Below, piece by piece: positions 1 through 10,370 of a stretch of DNA of 31,513 bases. Within the stretch, counting starts at the first letter, position 1. The number at the start of each line of letters is the position of its first letter. Location of the stretch: NCBI GenBank assembly GCA_001586965.3, contig LUCW03002246.1, positions 1 to 31,513 of the forward strand, read 5' to 3'. The DNA is from Sphaeroforma sirkka (taxonomy: Eukaryota > Opisthokonta > Ichthyosporea > Ichthyophonida). A program made the translations under genes and the position numbers. Below the pieces are notes generated by a model. It was not told the DNA's origin, did not search any database, and saw only the letters and a list, made by a program, of their open reading frames with translations.

Positions 1-160
1 GTGTCTGTGCATGTGTCTGTGTCTGTGTCTATGTCGGTGAGTGAGTGAATGAGTGAGTGAGTGTGAGTGATGGGAGTGTGACCATGTGATGGTGTCAGTG
101 TGTCAATTTGTGAGCTGTGAGTGTGTGAGTGTGTGCGTGTGTGAATGAGTGAGTGAAGTG
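1..160. repeat. Degenerate GTGT/GTCT/GTGA simple repeat
   Basis: The window opens with variants of GTGTCT, then GTGAGTGA and GTGTGAGT units. No protein-like reading frame is credible here; the open frame on the opposite strand is only the translation of the repeat. It resembles the CTGA/GTGA-type low-complexity islands elsewhere in the window, for example around 1,220-1,345 and 12,970-13,215. Confidence 0.85.
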
Positions 161-1576
161 ACCAGCAACCAAGACATATAAATATTTTGTATACATATGT
201 ACATAGCCTTACCTAAATTTGAAACTTTTAGTGTTTCAACTTTGAAGGCTATTATATCTATATATATATATATATATTTTTTGTAATAGAAACAAATTTT
301 TGAGCCTTTTGAACAGGTTTTGCGAGCCCTATGAGTCATGCATACCAGTGACAGGCATAAGCGCCATTTATTTACATTGTGTGGTAAATACTGTGGTAGG
401 CGTGTGGATTGTGGAACCGGTTCACCGTTCAACTTCAAGGAAGGTATGGATTTATTTTTAAATACATACAAAATAGCATTGCCCTCTAAAAAAAAAAAAA
501 GTCTAAATAATACAATAGTAAATTACATACAGACCCAAACTGGACCAAAAGGCAAAACCAAAAAACATCAGTACAATCATACATAGCTACATACTACATA
601 ACTACCTACTTTTTTTTCATAGACAAAAAAGGCTATGTATTTTTACTTTTTTTTTCAGCAGGCTCAGTAAATGAGTAAAGAGGAGACTAAAATTGTACTA
701 TGAGTCAATCCTGAAATCCTGAATCTTCATTATTGCCACTTAAAAATCACTCAATAATCAGTTGTATATAATTTGTTGCAATATCAATACTCTACTACAG
801 TTGAATTGTATGTATGAGCACCATTACCACCATAGCATAAAATCAAATAGCCAATGGAATATTTCGCCATAGACTTTTGTAAGTTGTTACTCATACTTTT
901 TAATTATATTTTAGTAATTTTACTACTCATGATGACTCTCTCTTGTGTATGTAAAATTGTAAATACATATTGTAAAATGGCATATGCGACTTGTGCGCAT
1001 GAGGGCGGTGAGGCCGTGAGCCGTGAGTCACACTTACTGACAGAGTCACAGATCTGACATATTATAAAAAATATAAAAAGAGTAAATACAGTTTTTTGTA
1101 TCGCTTCTGCCAAGTGCCCAGTGCCAACTTTACCATCTGTTGAACTGCCAAATGTCTTTTAGTACTTTTTTAGATATCTACGGAAAATAAATAAATACTA
1201 AACATAGCAAATAGACTGTATCAGTCTGTCACTGACTCACCGATGAGGTATTATTAGCATGAGGGTCTAACTCTTGATAGTGGAGTGAGGAGATGACTGA
1301 CGACTGCGACTGACGTCTGAAGACCTGAGTGAGGCCTGAGTCTCGAAAAGTCGGGGTATTGTTTTTTAAAAAACATTTATCAGAATATTTTTATTAGAAA
1401 CATTGACAAAATAATATCATGACCCTCTGAGAAGTAAGAAGGCTCTACGAAGGACGCTTCTTCCAATGAAAATTTTTCTCAATTTTATTTTTTACGAAAA
1501 TCAATTTGTTTTGTTTTTTTGTTTTTATATTCCCGGGGCGGTGTGCTGGTGTCCCTCGCTGGCCCTGGCGCCCGTG
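161..1576. other. AT-rich non-coding stretch with CTGA/GTGA-like low-complexity patches
   Basis: No convincing gene is seen. Short open frames are present but have skewed, low-complexity composition and no recognisable motif. Patches at about 1,005-1,055 and 1,220-1,345 are rich in GTGAG, CTGAC and CCTGAG words. The second is followed by a T-run/A-run (GTTTTTTAAAAAACA) at about 1,359-1,375. The last part presumably contains the upstream region of the SDR gene starting at 1,645. Confidence 0.6.
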
Positions 1577-1584
1577 TATATAAA
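1577..1584 (+). promoter_or_regulatory. TATA-like box of the SDR gene
   Basis: TATATAAA lies 61-68 bases upstream of the SDR start codon, just after a GC-rich stretch. The spacing allows a leader of roughly 30-40 nt. The assignment rests on position and sequence only. Confidence 0.4.
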
Positions 1585-1644
1585 TAAAGGAAGTATTAAA
1601 CTCAAACTGACACTTAATACCAAATCAGCAGTGAAACAAGCATC

Positions 1645-2112
1645 ATGAAGTTGGATATCGAAGGAAAACTGTATGTATAGTAGTAACAGCCAGCGCATGC
1701 TTGTTCTATATGACCGGTGAATTCTTGAAACGAATATGTTGTACCTTGGTTTGTACGTATACCCGAACCGTTTCTTTTGAGAACATCTGCAGTTTCCGCT
1801 TTCTCTGGGTGTCAGATGCTCATATTCGAATCCTGGATTAATTTTGAAACAGATGCCTGGTGACAGGTGGTACTATGGGAATCGGACGTGGAATTGCCGA
1901 AGTTCTGGTGGCAGAGGGTGTCAACGTGCTTATTAACGGACGGAACCCGGAGACTGCACACAGGAAGCTGTGGACTCGATCAACAGCATGAATTTGGGAC
2001 CAGGAAAAGTAGTTGGAGGTGTGTTGCAGCACAAAGCCATGTACATTGCATTCAAAAAAAACGTATTATGTCCCGGATTAGATGCGCTTTTATACATCGC
2101 GATATTCTCACT

Positions 2113-2166
<54 letters not shown>

Positions 2167-2198
2167 TATATATATATATAAATATATATATATATATG

Positions 2199-2239
<41 letters not shown>

Positions 2240-2916
2240 GCATGGCATGCATACGTACATATCATATCCATATTCATATGTATGGATATATATATATATA
2301 TATACATATATATATAGCATATTATTATATATATATACATATATATTACATATAATATATGTATATTATGATATATATGCATATCCATAATATACATGCA
2401 TATCCATAACATATAATATCCATTACATACATAGCATATTACATGATACATGCCATGCATATCCATAACATAATGCATATGTGAAATAATGATAATAATA
2501 ATGTTGGTATGATATACATAATAACATACATTGGCTATATAGCGGTATATGCATATGCATAGCATACATGTGTATAATATTATCAATACTATAATAATCA
2601 ACAATGGTGATCATGGCACACATGCGCTTACATATATATACAGCAATGTATGCATACATAGCCATGCAATCATACATATCATATACATCATTGCAACAAT
2701 GCCATATATACGATCAACAATCACGCATATTACATATTATACATACATGCTACATATATATGTAATTATATTGCTGCCACTGTATAATATATTACATGTA
2801 TAAATGTACAACAATCGTTCATCAACGAATATAATAATAATTATATATGTATATATATATATATATATATAGATACATATAGATACAGATATAAATATAG
2901 GCACCAGAGATATTAA

Positions 2917-2956
<40 letters not shown>

Positions 2957-2988
2957 TATATATATACATATATATGCTGATGTGTGTT

Positions 2989-3034
<46 letters not shown>

Positions 3035-4339
3035 GTAAAATATTTTGTACATAGAATCCATCCATATGCGAGTATATTTATCTTCATTTTCTCGTCATTA
3101 TCGGCGGAGAAAATATACGACTTCTGTAGTCTTGTCGATTATATAACTCATAGCTACACGGTACAAATAACTTGTAGCTATTTTCGTTCAATGAACGAAC
3201 GTTGTTTTTAAAGGGTAGATTTGGCACACTAATGGTCTGATATACTGGATCGGTGTGTATATTTATTAACGCCAATTTTCTCGAATTACTGAAATGTAAT
3301 TTAGAAATTTATCTCGGCATCATGAGTACATGCACAAATTGGTTTGCTTTAATCTTTTGTAAAGTAGAGAGGGTCTGATGGTACACTGTACAACATATAG
3401 CCTTAGTAGCTGTCCTCTTTGCACATATGCTGTGTTCTGCTCGTACTCAAATGCCTAAGTATTTACACACACGTCTTTGGTAGGAATTGCTGCCGATATC
3501 TCAACCAGCGAAGGTGCGGCCAAGGCCATAGAAGAAGTGGCTACGTATGGTGAGATCGATTTCCTAGTCAACAATGTCGGCATCTTCGAGGTGAAGAACT
3601 TTGAGGACATCACAGACGACGATTGGGAGAAGTACTTCCAGGTTAATGTTATGTCGTGCGTGCGCCTGTGCAGACACTACCTGCCAAAGATGCTGGCCCG
3701 GAATTCGGGGCGGATTATTGTGCTTGCGAGTGAGAGCGGGTTCAAGCCTCTGGGCACCATGATCCACTACTCGATGACCAAGGGTAGTCTGATCAATCTC
3801 GCGCGTGGTATGGCTGAGACCACAAAGGGTACCAAAGTGACGGTGAATAGTGTACTCCCGGGACCCACAGCCACTGAAGGTCTAACCAACTACTTTGAAG
3901 GCATCGCAAAGAAGGACAACGAACCTGTAGACAAAGTGATTAAGGACTACTTCCAGAAAGAAGAACCAGCAAGGTATGGTCTGGGTGGACACATGCTCAA
4001 GTGTGTAAAGTACTATGTCATCAATTTATGCAATTATTTATGCATATTCTATCATGTAATGCATTTCAAAGCCCGCCATCGCTCTAGTTTAAACACTGTC
4101 TACTCGTTTTGACATCCGCTTGTGAGAGTGTCGACGTTTTAGGCAGTATTGATTTAATTTTTGCACACACTTATGTTCCTATATATCTTATCTGTGCTTG
4201 CTTTTCTACCAGTTTGATCCAACGATTGGTGACTACCAAGGAGGTTGGGTCAACCACCGCATTTCTGCTCTCACCACTGGCTGGAGCCATCAATGGAAGT
4301 TCACAGAGGTGCGAAGGAGGAGTCTACCGCAGTACTTGA
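1645..4339 (+). CDS. Short-chain dehydrogenase/reductase, four exons
   Basis: NAD(P)(H)-dependent SDR-family oxidoreductase; the substrate cannot be told from sequence. Exons: 1645-1670, 1853-2018, 3484-3973, 4213-4339. All introns are GT-AG: 1671-1852, 2019-3483, 3974-4212. The spliced product is about 268 residues, usual for a classical SDR. Visible motifs are the dinucleotide-binding TGGTMGIG (residues 13-20), NNVG (93-96), and the tetrad N118, S146, Y159, K163 in YSMTK, with Ser 13 residues before Tyr as the family requires. PGP follows the active site, and the C-terminus ends GGVYRST. Oddity: the frame on both sides of about 1,956-1,963 in exon 2 agrees with the SDR fold only if two bases of a CACA tract are surplus. 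Total exon length is 809 nt, which is 3 x 269 + 2. This is either an assembly/sequencing slip or a recent frameshift. It converges with the membrane-protein gene downstream. Confidence 0.88.
2114..3031. repeat. (AT)n microsatellites and AT-rich filler inside SDR intron 2
   Basis: Near-perfect (AT)n runs lie at about 2,114-2,162, 2,202-2,235, 2,284-2,304, 2,922-2,950 and 2,991-3,031. Between them is imperfect ATAC/CATA sequence. All lie within intron 2019-3483 of the SDR gene. Both strands give long Ile/Tyr frames that are translations of the repeat, not genes. Confidence 0.9.
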
Positions 4340-4547
4340 TCGAGATATGTCAAGTGGAATCTATGAAGATAAGAAGAGATAAAATCGACGATTAAATCTT
4401 AGAATGTATATTGGGTAAATTTGTATCGACTTCTTGTCTGTCAAAAAAAAAAAAGAGCAGCAGGGGAAACTTGCAAACAACCTCGTCAGTGTGACTAAAT
4501 TCTAGACAGGGAGAAGCAAGAAGAAAGAGCAGCTACGTGGTATATAT

Positions 4548-4553
4548 TTTATT
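4548..4553 (-). terminator. Poly(A) signal of the membrane-protein gene
   Basis: The minus strand reads AATAAA about 140 nt downstream of the stop codon at 4,690. It lies in the roughly 350-bp interval between the two convergent genes. I saw no AATAAA just after the SDR stop at 4,339. Confidence 0.45.
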
Positions 4554-4689
4554 TTATCCTAATGTTGATATTTTGTGGCCGAACGTGGAATGATTATTTG
4601 CAATTAATGGTTTGCGATTTAGACCTTTATCTGACTAGCATGCCCACCGAAGTTAACGGAAGAGTTGAAGCCCATATTCGACTGCTGGC

Positions 4690-6567
4690 TCAGGATAGCC
4701 TCCTCCTCCTTTTCCTGGCAGCTTTTCTCCTGCGCATAATCACCACACCAACCACCAGACAGCAACAACAGCAACACAGTAGTAGTAGGATAAGAATTCC
4801 ACCTACAATTAGTATCGTATCCCCCTGTTCCTCTTGCTGTGCAGCGGTGGCTCCTGCGGCGGCACTGGCACCAACAGCGGCAGCTTGAGCTAAATCTTCG
4901 GCCGTATAACGCACACCAGCCTCTTTATCCACAGCGACCTCACCGGCATCACGAGTGGACATGCCATCTAGAGAACGACGGCGACGTGCGGATCCATCAT
5001 CATAATCCACGAGAATGGTGTAGTTCATGGTGATGGCATTTCCGGTACGGCCTGAGGTGGCACAAGCCATTTGAGCGGTGACTTGCAAGGGAATAGAGAT
5101 GGTCTGACCTATTGGCTCGTAAGTTTGAGTGAACTCTCCTTCTTCAAGCGCCGCAATTTCACCAAGATAATCATCGAATCCAGAGCAGTCACCGTCGGTA
5201 ATTCGCTCCGCATATGTGACTTCTGCGTTGTATAGAGCCACGCCACTGGCAGATGTATCTGCTGTGATTTGCCAGTATGACATGCTACCCAGATCGAAGG
5301 TATCCTGCTCCACAACATACGCGTCAGAATCGTACACCTTGATGGACAAGTCAAACAGAGCATCTAGCTCAAACTCTTCAATTTCGCAGAAGTTGTTCGT
5401 GTCAATGAAGAAAATAACGGTTGCAGGCTCTTCAGCATCCATATTGGGACAAACACCAGGGTCACCGTTATTATCTTCAGCTTGGCAGCCGATAGTAAGC
5501 TCATTTAGCGAGTACTCACCAGTCAGATCACAAGCGACAATATCGAACTCAACATTCTGGATACAATCATCTCCTATAGCCTGTCCAACACACGCCGGTT
5601 CAACCGAGTAGGACGACAGTGCACTCACTTCGGCCTCAAAACTCTCCTCATTTCTACCGACGACACCCATCGCGTTTGTAACAGTGTACGGGGCGGGTAA
5701 ATGGATTTCAAGACGAATTTTAGAGTGATTCCAGCTATCATAGTATCCTACATCAACCAAATTGATAGCGGCTTCGATCTCAGCGGATTCATACTTCGCA
5801 TTAATAGTGGCAGCGACGTTACGAACGGTGTCGATTTGTACCAACAAATTGGCAACAGCATTACCCTCGCGAGTGACAGGCAACCGCAACTCTTTCTCAT
5901 CATCAACCTTCTCCACAAATTCGTCCCACTGCGCTTCAACCTGAGCCCGGTATGATGTGAAAGTGGCGAAATTCTCGATAGTAGTTCCACAACCATCTGT
6001 TCCACCCAGTTTGTCGAAATCGACACTGAAATCTAATTGAGCTCGACAATTACCTAGAAGCTTGTATACACCACCAGACATCTTGGTTGGGTGGTCCACA
6101 GCATAATGGCATTCGGCGAAATAGAAGTCATTTAACTTCCGCTCATTATGCCACACGCCGACGTCTGTCTTCAAGTTGACCTTATTGCTTGCCACGGTAG
6201 CGCCCGTAATGTCAATACTAAAGTTCGCCTGTAGAGCATAAGGCTCTGCCAAATCGCACGAGTCTCCTGTAGCAGTGGCGATGCTAAGCCCATCGAGAGT
6301 AGAACTATATCCCGCCATATTTCCGAAAGCGAATACGGTCGAAGAGAGATCGGCCACCTGGAAAATCGCGCCAGGTTCGGCCGACACATTTAGCTTCTTG
6401 TCTATGATAATGGGCTCAGTGAGGGCATATGGACCAGCAGTCAAAATGATCGTATCGCCATCTTGAGCTGATGCAAACGCTCCTGCATAGTTTGTAGCGT
6501 CGGCAGAAATGTCAGCACCGTGTGCCGCAAGTGCCAACGAGGCGAAAACAGCTGATACATATTTCAT
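4690..6567 (-). CDS. Secreted or type I single-pass membrane protein with beta-helix-like N-terminus
   Basis: Single-exon gene, 625 residues. The start at 6,567 is preferred over an in-frame Met 11 codons upstream because it gives a clean signal peptide (about residues 1-18). Residues about 28-96 have the Gly/Asp, Thr-Ile-Ile-Leu, Pro-Tyr-Ala-Leu pattern common at the first coils of right-handed beta-helix (pectin-lyase-like) domains. The middle (about 100-500) is acidic with spaced cysteines (for example C104, C153, C174, C193, C326, C335, C346, C361, C373, C394, C461, C502), suggesting a disulphide-bonded ectodomain. Then come a tetrabasic RRRRS (528-532), an Ala/Gln/Glu-rich stalk, one transmembrane helix (about 584-610) containing six consecutive Cys, and a short tail of about 12 Arg/Lys-rich residues. 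I expect it at the cell surface. The layout recalls ZP-type precursors, but no ZP domain is proven. Family unidentified. Confidence 0.85.
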   Translation of the reverse strand: MKYVSAVFASLALAAHGADISADATNYAGAFASAQDGDTIILTAGPYALTEPIIIDKKLNVSAEPGAIFQVADLSSTVFAFGNMAGYSSTLDGLSIATATGDSCDLAEPYALQANFSIDITGATVASNKVNLKTDVGVWHNERKLNDFYFAECHYAVDHPTKMSGGVYKLLGNCRAQLDFSVDFDKLGGTDGCGTTIENFATFTSYRAQVEAQWDEFVEKVDDEKELRLPVTREGNAVANLLVQIDTVRNVAATINAKYESAEIEAAINLVDVGYYDSWNHSKIRLEIHLPAPYTVTNAMGVVGRNEESFEAEVSALSSYSVEPACVGQAIGDDCIQNVEFDIVACDLTGEYSLNELTIGCQAEDNNGDPGVCPNMDAEEPATVIFFIDTNNFCEIEEFELDALFDLSIKVYDSDAYVVEQDTFDLGSMSYWQITADTSASGVALYNAEVTYAERITDGDCSGFDDYLGEIAALEEGEFTQTYEPIGQTISIPLQVTAQMACATSGRTGNAITMNYTILVDYDDGSARRRRSLDGMSTRDAGEVAVDKEAGVRYTAEDLAQAAAVGASAAAGATAAQQEEQGDTILIVGGILILLLLCCCCCCLVVGVVIMRRRKAARKRRRRLS

Positions 6568-6640
6568 GTTGTATACTCGTACTTCCTTTGTACGCTGCAA
6601 CCTACAATGCGCGAGAATGTTTTGTGAGTCGTATCATATT

Positions 6641-6650
6641 GAACTATATA
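6641..6650 (-). promoter_or_regulatory. Possible TATA-like element of the membrane-protein gene
   Basis: On the minus strand ATATATAGTT lies about 75-83 nt upstream of the chosen ATG at 6,567. TATA-like words are common in this AT-rich DNA, so the support is weak. Confidence 0.22.
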
Positions 6651-6719
6651 TTGAAATATTATAATATGTAAATATAGCATATATTTATATCCGAAAGTGG
6701 AGTCAAAGAACGTAAAAGT

Positions 6720-7700
6720 CGTTTTTTTTGTTTGTTTTTGTTTGTTTTTTTTTAAAACAATTATTTATACATATGCCCAGAAAGTCTGTTCACTCTGACC
6801 CTGCTGATACACATTACATAAAAAAAATTAGAACCGGTTAATAACTCTAGGGGTGAGGGGCTGAGGGCTCCTGAGCTGTCCTGAGGCCTCAGGCGCTGAG
6901 TGTGGGCAGAGGCCCGACTGGCGGAGCCGCAGCGGCTGCTCAGCCGTCAGGGCTCAGGCCTATGCTGACCTCAATATCTTTTCAATTGGCAGTTGAGAGT
7001 ATACATTTATTTAACGTAAACGTTTTAAAGTGTTGAAATCTAAACGTTGTAATTTACAACTTGAAAAGTTGGGTATGTTTCTGACTTACTATGAACAACG
7101 ATAGGACTATATGATCAAATTGCTCATATATATATATATATTGACCTCAGTATCCAAGTATTTCACCTCAAATCCAAGGTAACCGTTTAACGGAAACTAA
7201 ATATCTATATACGTACAAATACAGCGTAATAGGATTAGTGAATGGTTTTACCAATTTACCGTATGTTGAATTTTTTGGGTAGAAAATGTATTATAATAAA
7301 ACATTTGTTGGCATTCCGCTTTTTATATAAACAAAAGTATTTACTAATTCTTAACTGATTCCAGTCGCGTTCTTGTTCTATTTCAGTCTTTTCAGAATCA
7401 GAAGGCTATGTAGATTGCAGGCCCGGTAGGGGCATTCAATTTAGTATATAAAAAACAAATCAGGCATAATATTCAACGGTACATATGACGCATGAGTCAT
7501 GACTGACAAAACTCTAATGTCTATGTAAATGTACCTGTCAATTTGTTTTTAAAAAAAAAACAATAACAGTCCATAATTTTTATTTATATAAAAAAAGTCC
7601 TCAAACCGCCCTGCCCCGCCCATAAGTGCATTTGTTTTTTAAAAACAAATACAAATAAAGTATATACCCGTTCTACAGTAATCTACATTTGCTCTTTGAC
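6720..7700. other. Intergenic stretch with GC-rich islands set in AT-rich sequence
   Basis: No gene is seen. A GC-rich low-complexity island at about 6,850-6,965 (CTGAGG, GGGCTGAG, GCCCGA words) is preceded by T-rich DNA and followed by AT-rich DNA. A second small CG-rich patch (CCGCCCTGCCCCGCCC) lies at 7,606-7,621, flanked by TTTTTTAAAAACAAA-type sequence. A stretch at about 7,166-7,190 (ATCCAAGG, AACGGAAA words) resembles 15,530-15,555, which suggests a dispersed repeat. Confidence 0.45.
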
Positions 7701-7980
7701 CCTATCCCAATAAAAATGTACATCTTGTCAACTGCACAGGAGAATAGAATATCTCAGAGAGCAGATATGCCAGAGTACTCAATATAGTCAAACTGTCGAA
7801 GACAGACGAAGAGTCGAAGAGGCGAAGGAATTTGTATTGAATTGGGAAATCAATTTCTAAATGTTTCAATTGGATGACTACGTACATTGTTTTTAAAATT
7901 GCCCAACTGTCACTTTGTAAAATATTCAGTTTGTATGTAGCACATCTACAAATTCCGCACCCGTCGAATCGCTGTGACTG

Positions 7981-7982
<2 letters not shown>

Positions 7983-8041
<59 letters not shown>

Positions 8042-8043
8042 AT
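7983..8043. repeat. Compound (AT)n(GT)n microsatellite
   Basis: About 18 AT units run directly into about 11 GT units, followed by GTATGTATATATAAG. The flanking sequence up to 8,200 is mixed and includes a G-run at about 8,093-8,102. No coding signal was found between here and the small gene ending at 8,429. Confidence 0.92.
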
Positions 8044-8427
8044 GTATATATAAGTGTGTATGTATGTGCCAGTGTGTGGCGGGGCGCGTTGTGGGGGGGG
8101 GGCTCGGGAAACGACGAGTCGTGGACTGGTCACGGGAATAATACTGCTGTGACTGGTAAAGTGTTAATCACACAAGAGGCAGGCTCGGACATTAGAGCCG
8201 GACCTTAACTCATTTCCCGTTGAAACGTTTAAAAACCTAATAATTTTCCATGTTTATATTCCCATGATGGTGTACATTTCAGGACTTTAGCCCACTGTAC
8301 AAATAGTATATTCATATACATACATATAATACATACATATATTGTATTTAACGACCAGTCGTCCACAGCCAGTTCTGTATTTATTATTTGGGAAATCCAA
8401 ACTGAACACAAACTACAATGAAAGGAC

Positions 8428-8433
8428 TTTATT
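8428..8433 (-). terminator. Poly(A) signal overlapping the stop codon of the small gene
   Basis: On the minus strand the last codons read CAATAAAG, so the TAA stop is embedded in AATAAA. This implies a 3' UTR of roughly 10-30 nt if used. The overlap supports this being a real gene end, although the hexamer is also expected by chance in AT-rich DNA. Confidence 0.4.
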
Positions 8434-9058
8434 GATCTGTATAAATAGGATCGACTTCATTCTCATTCACGTGACATTTGCCGAGGACACCCCAATCGTC
8501 GTCTAACTTATAACTTTCGCATTCCTACAGCTTCGCACACCCTTTCGTGTTAGGGAAGCCTACTTACTGTCTATAATCCTTGGATAGATAAGCTATCTTC
8601 TGTTGTATCACCTGCGATGCAATGTATATTCGGAAAGTTAGCAAAATGATATGATTCATGTATATAACAAGACCCAATTTGATGAAGTCAATAATTGTGT
8701 TGAAACTTGACGTTGTAAATACAGAAATATGACGACTCAGAGCGAGCATTTTTAGCAAGTGGGCCGAAATCACTACACCAGAATACGCCACTTTCACGGC
8801 TAATCCTATACGATACCTACCCTTAGGATGCACAGAGAAAGTACTCCATAACATAATCAAGCAGTACCTGGTCCCGCAGAAGGTATCAATAATACACTTT
8901 CGATGATAAACAAACTACTAATTTGTCGTCCTGCTGAATAAATCCGAGAGCACATACCTTTCCATAGGCTTTCTTACAGTTAGCTATCTCCTGTTCTCGG
9001 ATGGTCCTACCCTTCGGGACATATCTTGAATTCCGCTTATTCAACTTCTTCATAACTC
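8429..9058 (-). CDS. Small unidentified gene, at least two exons
   Basis: Two phase-matched coding blocks. The 5' block is 9,058-8,958: acceptor CAG at 9,061-9,059, in-frame ATG at 9,053, donor AAAG|GTATGT. The last block is 8,524-8,429: acceptor TAG at 8,527-8,525, stop TAA at 8,431-8,429. Both junctions are phase 0. If joined directly from the ATG they give a 63-residue hydrophilic protein with a basic start (MKKLNKRNSRYVPKGR) and an acidic end (VNENEVDPIYTDQ). Cysteines at 26, 34 and 49 might be paired or bind metal. I do not recognise the family. The acceptor just before the ATG means further 5' exons could lie beyond the AT arrays, in which case only the C-terminus is seen. A poly(A) signal overlaps the stop. 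A possible internal mini-exon (8,568-8,611) has good splice sites but the wrong length. Confidence 0.5.
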
Positions 9059-9156
9059 CTGAATGTAGAAGCATAATTTTTAAACCATGAAATGTCAAAA
9101 CCAAACAAAAATGCCAGCTGTCGAGATACGGTATGCACCATCATATTCAACGCATT

Positions 9157-9179
9157 TAAATATATATATATATATATTC

Positions 9180-9241
<62 letters not shown>

Positions 9242-9300
9242 AGATGTATTTATAATAAATATATATATATATATATATAACATATATATATATATATATA

Positions 9301-9348
<48 letters not shown>

Positions 9349-10132
9349 TACATATATATGTATAATATATATAACAATAATACATGGTTATATAATGCTA
9401 TGTATATACTTAATGTATATGCATAATATATACATATAATATAATACATACATGTATATAATATACATATGCATGCATATGCCAATATTAATACATATAT
9501 GTACATATATTATTATAATATATACAGATAACATAATATTATAATACAATACACATACCATTATTATATACAATAATAATAATATATATAATATATATTA
9601 CATTGCAATATGCCATGTAATAATAATAATAGATGATAATATAACAGATTACATAATGGTATACAATAATAATAATATAACATATAATAATACAATAATA
9701 ATAATTATAACATGTCACACATGCATCAATATATGATTAATACGTGCATGTAGCATACATACATATAATAATGTACATAATATACAATACAAGAATACCA
9801 CACAATCCACACACAGCTCCGTACACACGGACGTGCATACATTGCTTTTACGTAATAGCCGCACATATATATGCATTCATTATGTTTGTTTTTGCGTTAT
9901 ATACATACATATATAATATTAATAATAATAATAAGCCACATGATGCATATATTACATAATAATATATTGCATGCATATGCATGCATAAATGCACACAACA
10001 CACATACATGCACATACGTACACATTACCGTCACGCACATGCGCCATTGCTACAGTGCATACACGTACATGCATATATGTACGTACATGCATATACGTAC
10101 ATACATACATACATATGCATATTAATAATATA

Positions 10133-10204
<72 letters not shown>

Positions 10205-10282
10205 ATACTTATGAAAGAATGTGATTACATAACAATATATAACAGTACAGACACTTATTTATGTATAGAGATAGATAGATAC

Positions 10283-10370
<88 letters not shown>
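9157..10370. repeat. AT-rich microsatellite block I: (AT)n, (ATA/TAA)n and CATA variants
   Basis: Near-perfect (AT)n runs lie at about 9,160-9,176, 9,191-9,236, 9,258-9,340, 10,137-10,162, 10,168-10,202, 10,289-10,316 and 10,320-10,354, ending in (GT)n. The intervals are imperfect ATAC, ATAATA and TACATGCA words. A purine/pyrimidine-alternating part at about 9,970-10,110 carries repeated CATGCATATGC and ACGTACATGC motifs. No coding signal is supported; the long frames are Ile/Tyr/His repeat translations. Confidence 0.9.

Noticed and set aside
1810-1835. tRNA B-box-like ATTCGAATCC near 1,823
   Set aside because: No matching A box or cloverleaf upstream, and it falls inside SDR intron 1.
1933-2604. 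Long Ile/Tyr-rich open frames on both strands over the SDR intron and similar ones at 9.1-9.5 and 11.2-11.9 kb
   Set aside because: They are translations of (AT)n, (ATAC)n and (GT)n repeats; alternating TAT/ATA codons avoid stops on both strands.
4562-4888. 108-codon + strand frame opposite the end of the membrane-protein gene
   Set aside because: It is an antisense shadow of the Ala/Gln/Cys-rich stalk and membrane helix; the minus-strand frame has a signal peptide, membrane helix and coherent domains.
8568-8611. Possible internal exon of the small minus-strand gene (acceptor CAG, donor GTAAGT)
   Set aside because: At 44 nt it breaks the phase between the flanking exons, whose direct joining is phase 0; it might still be an alternative exon.
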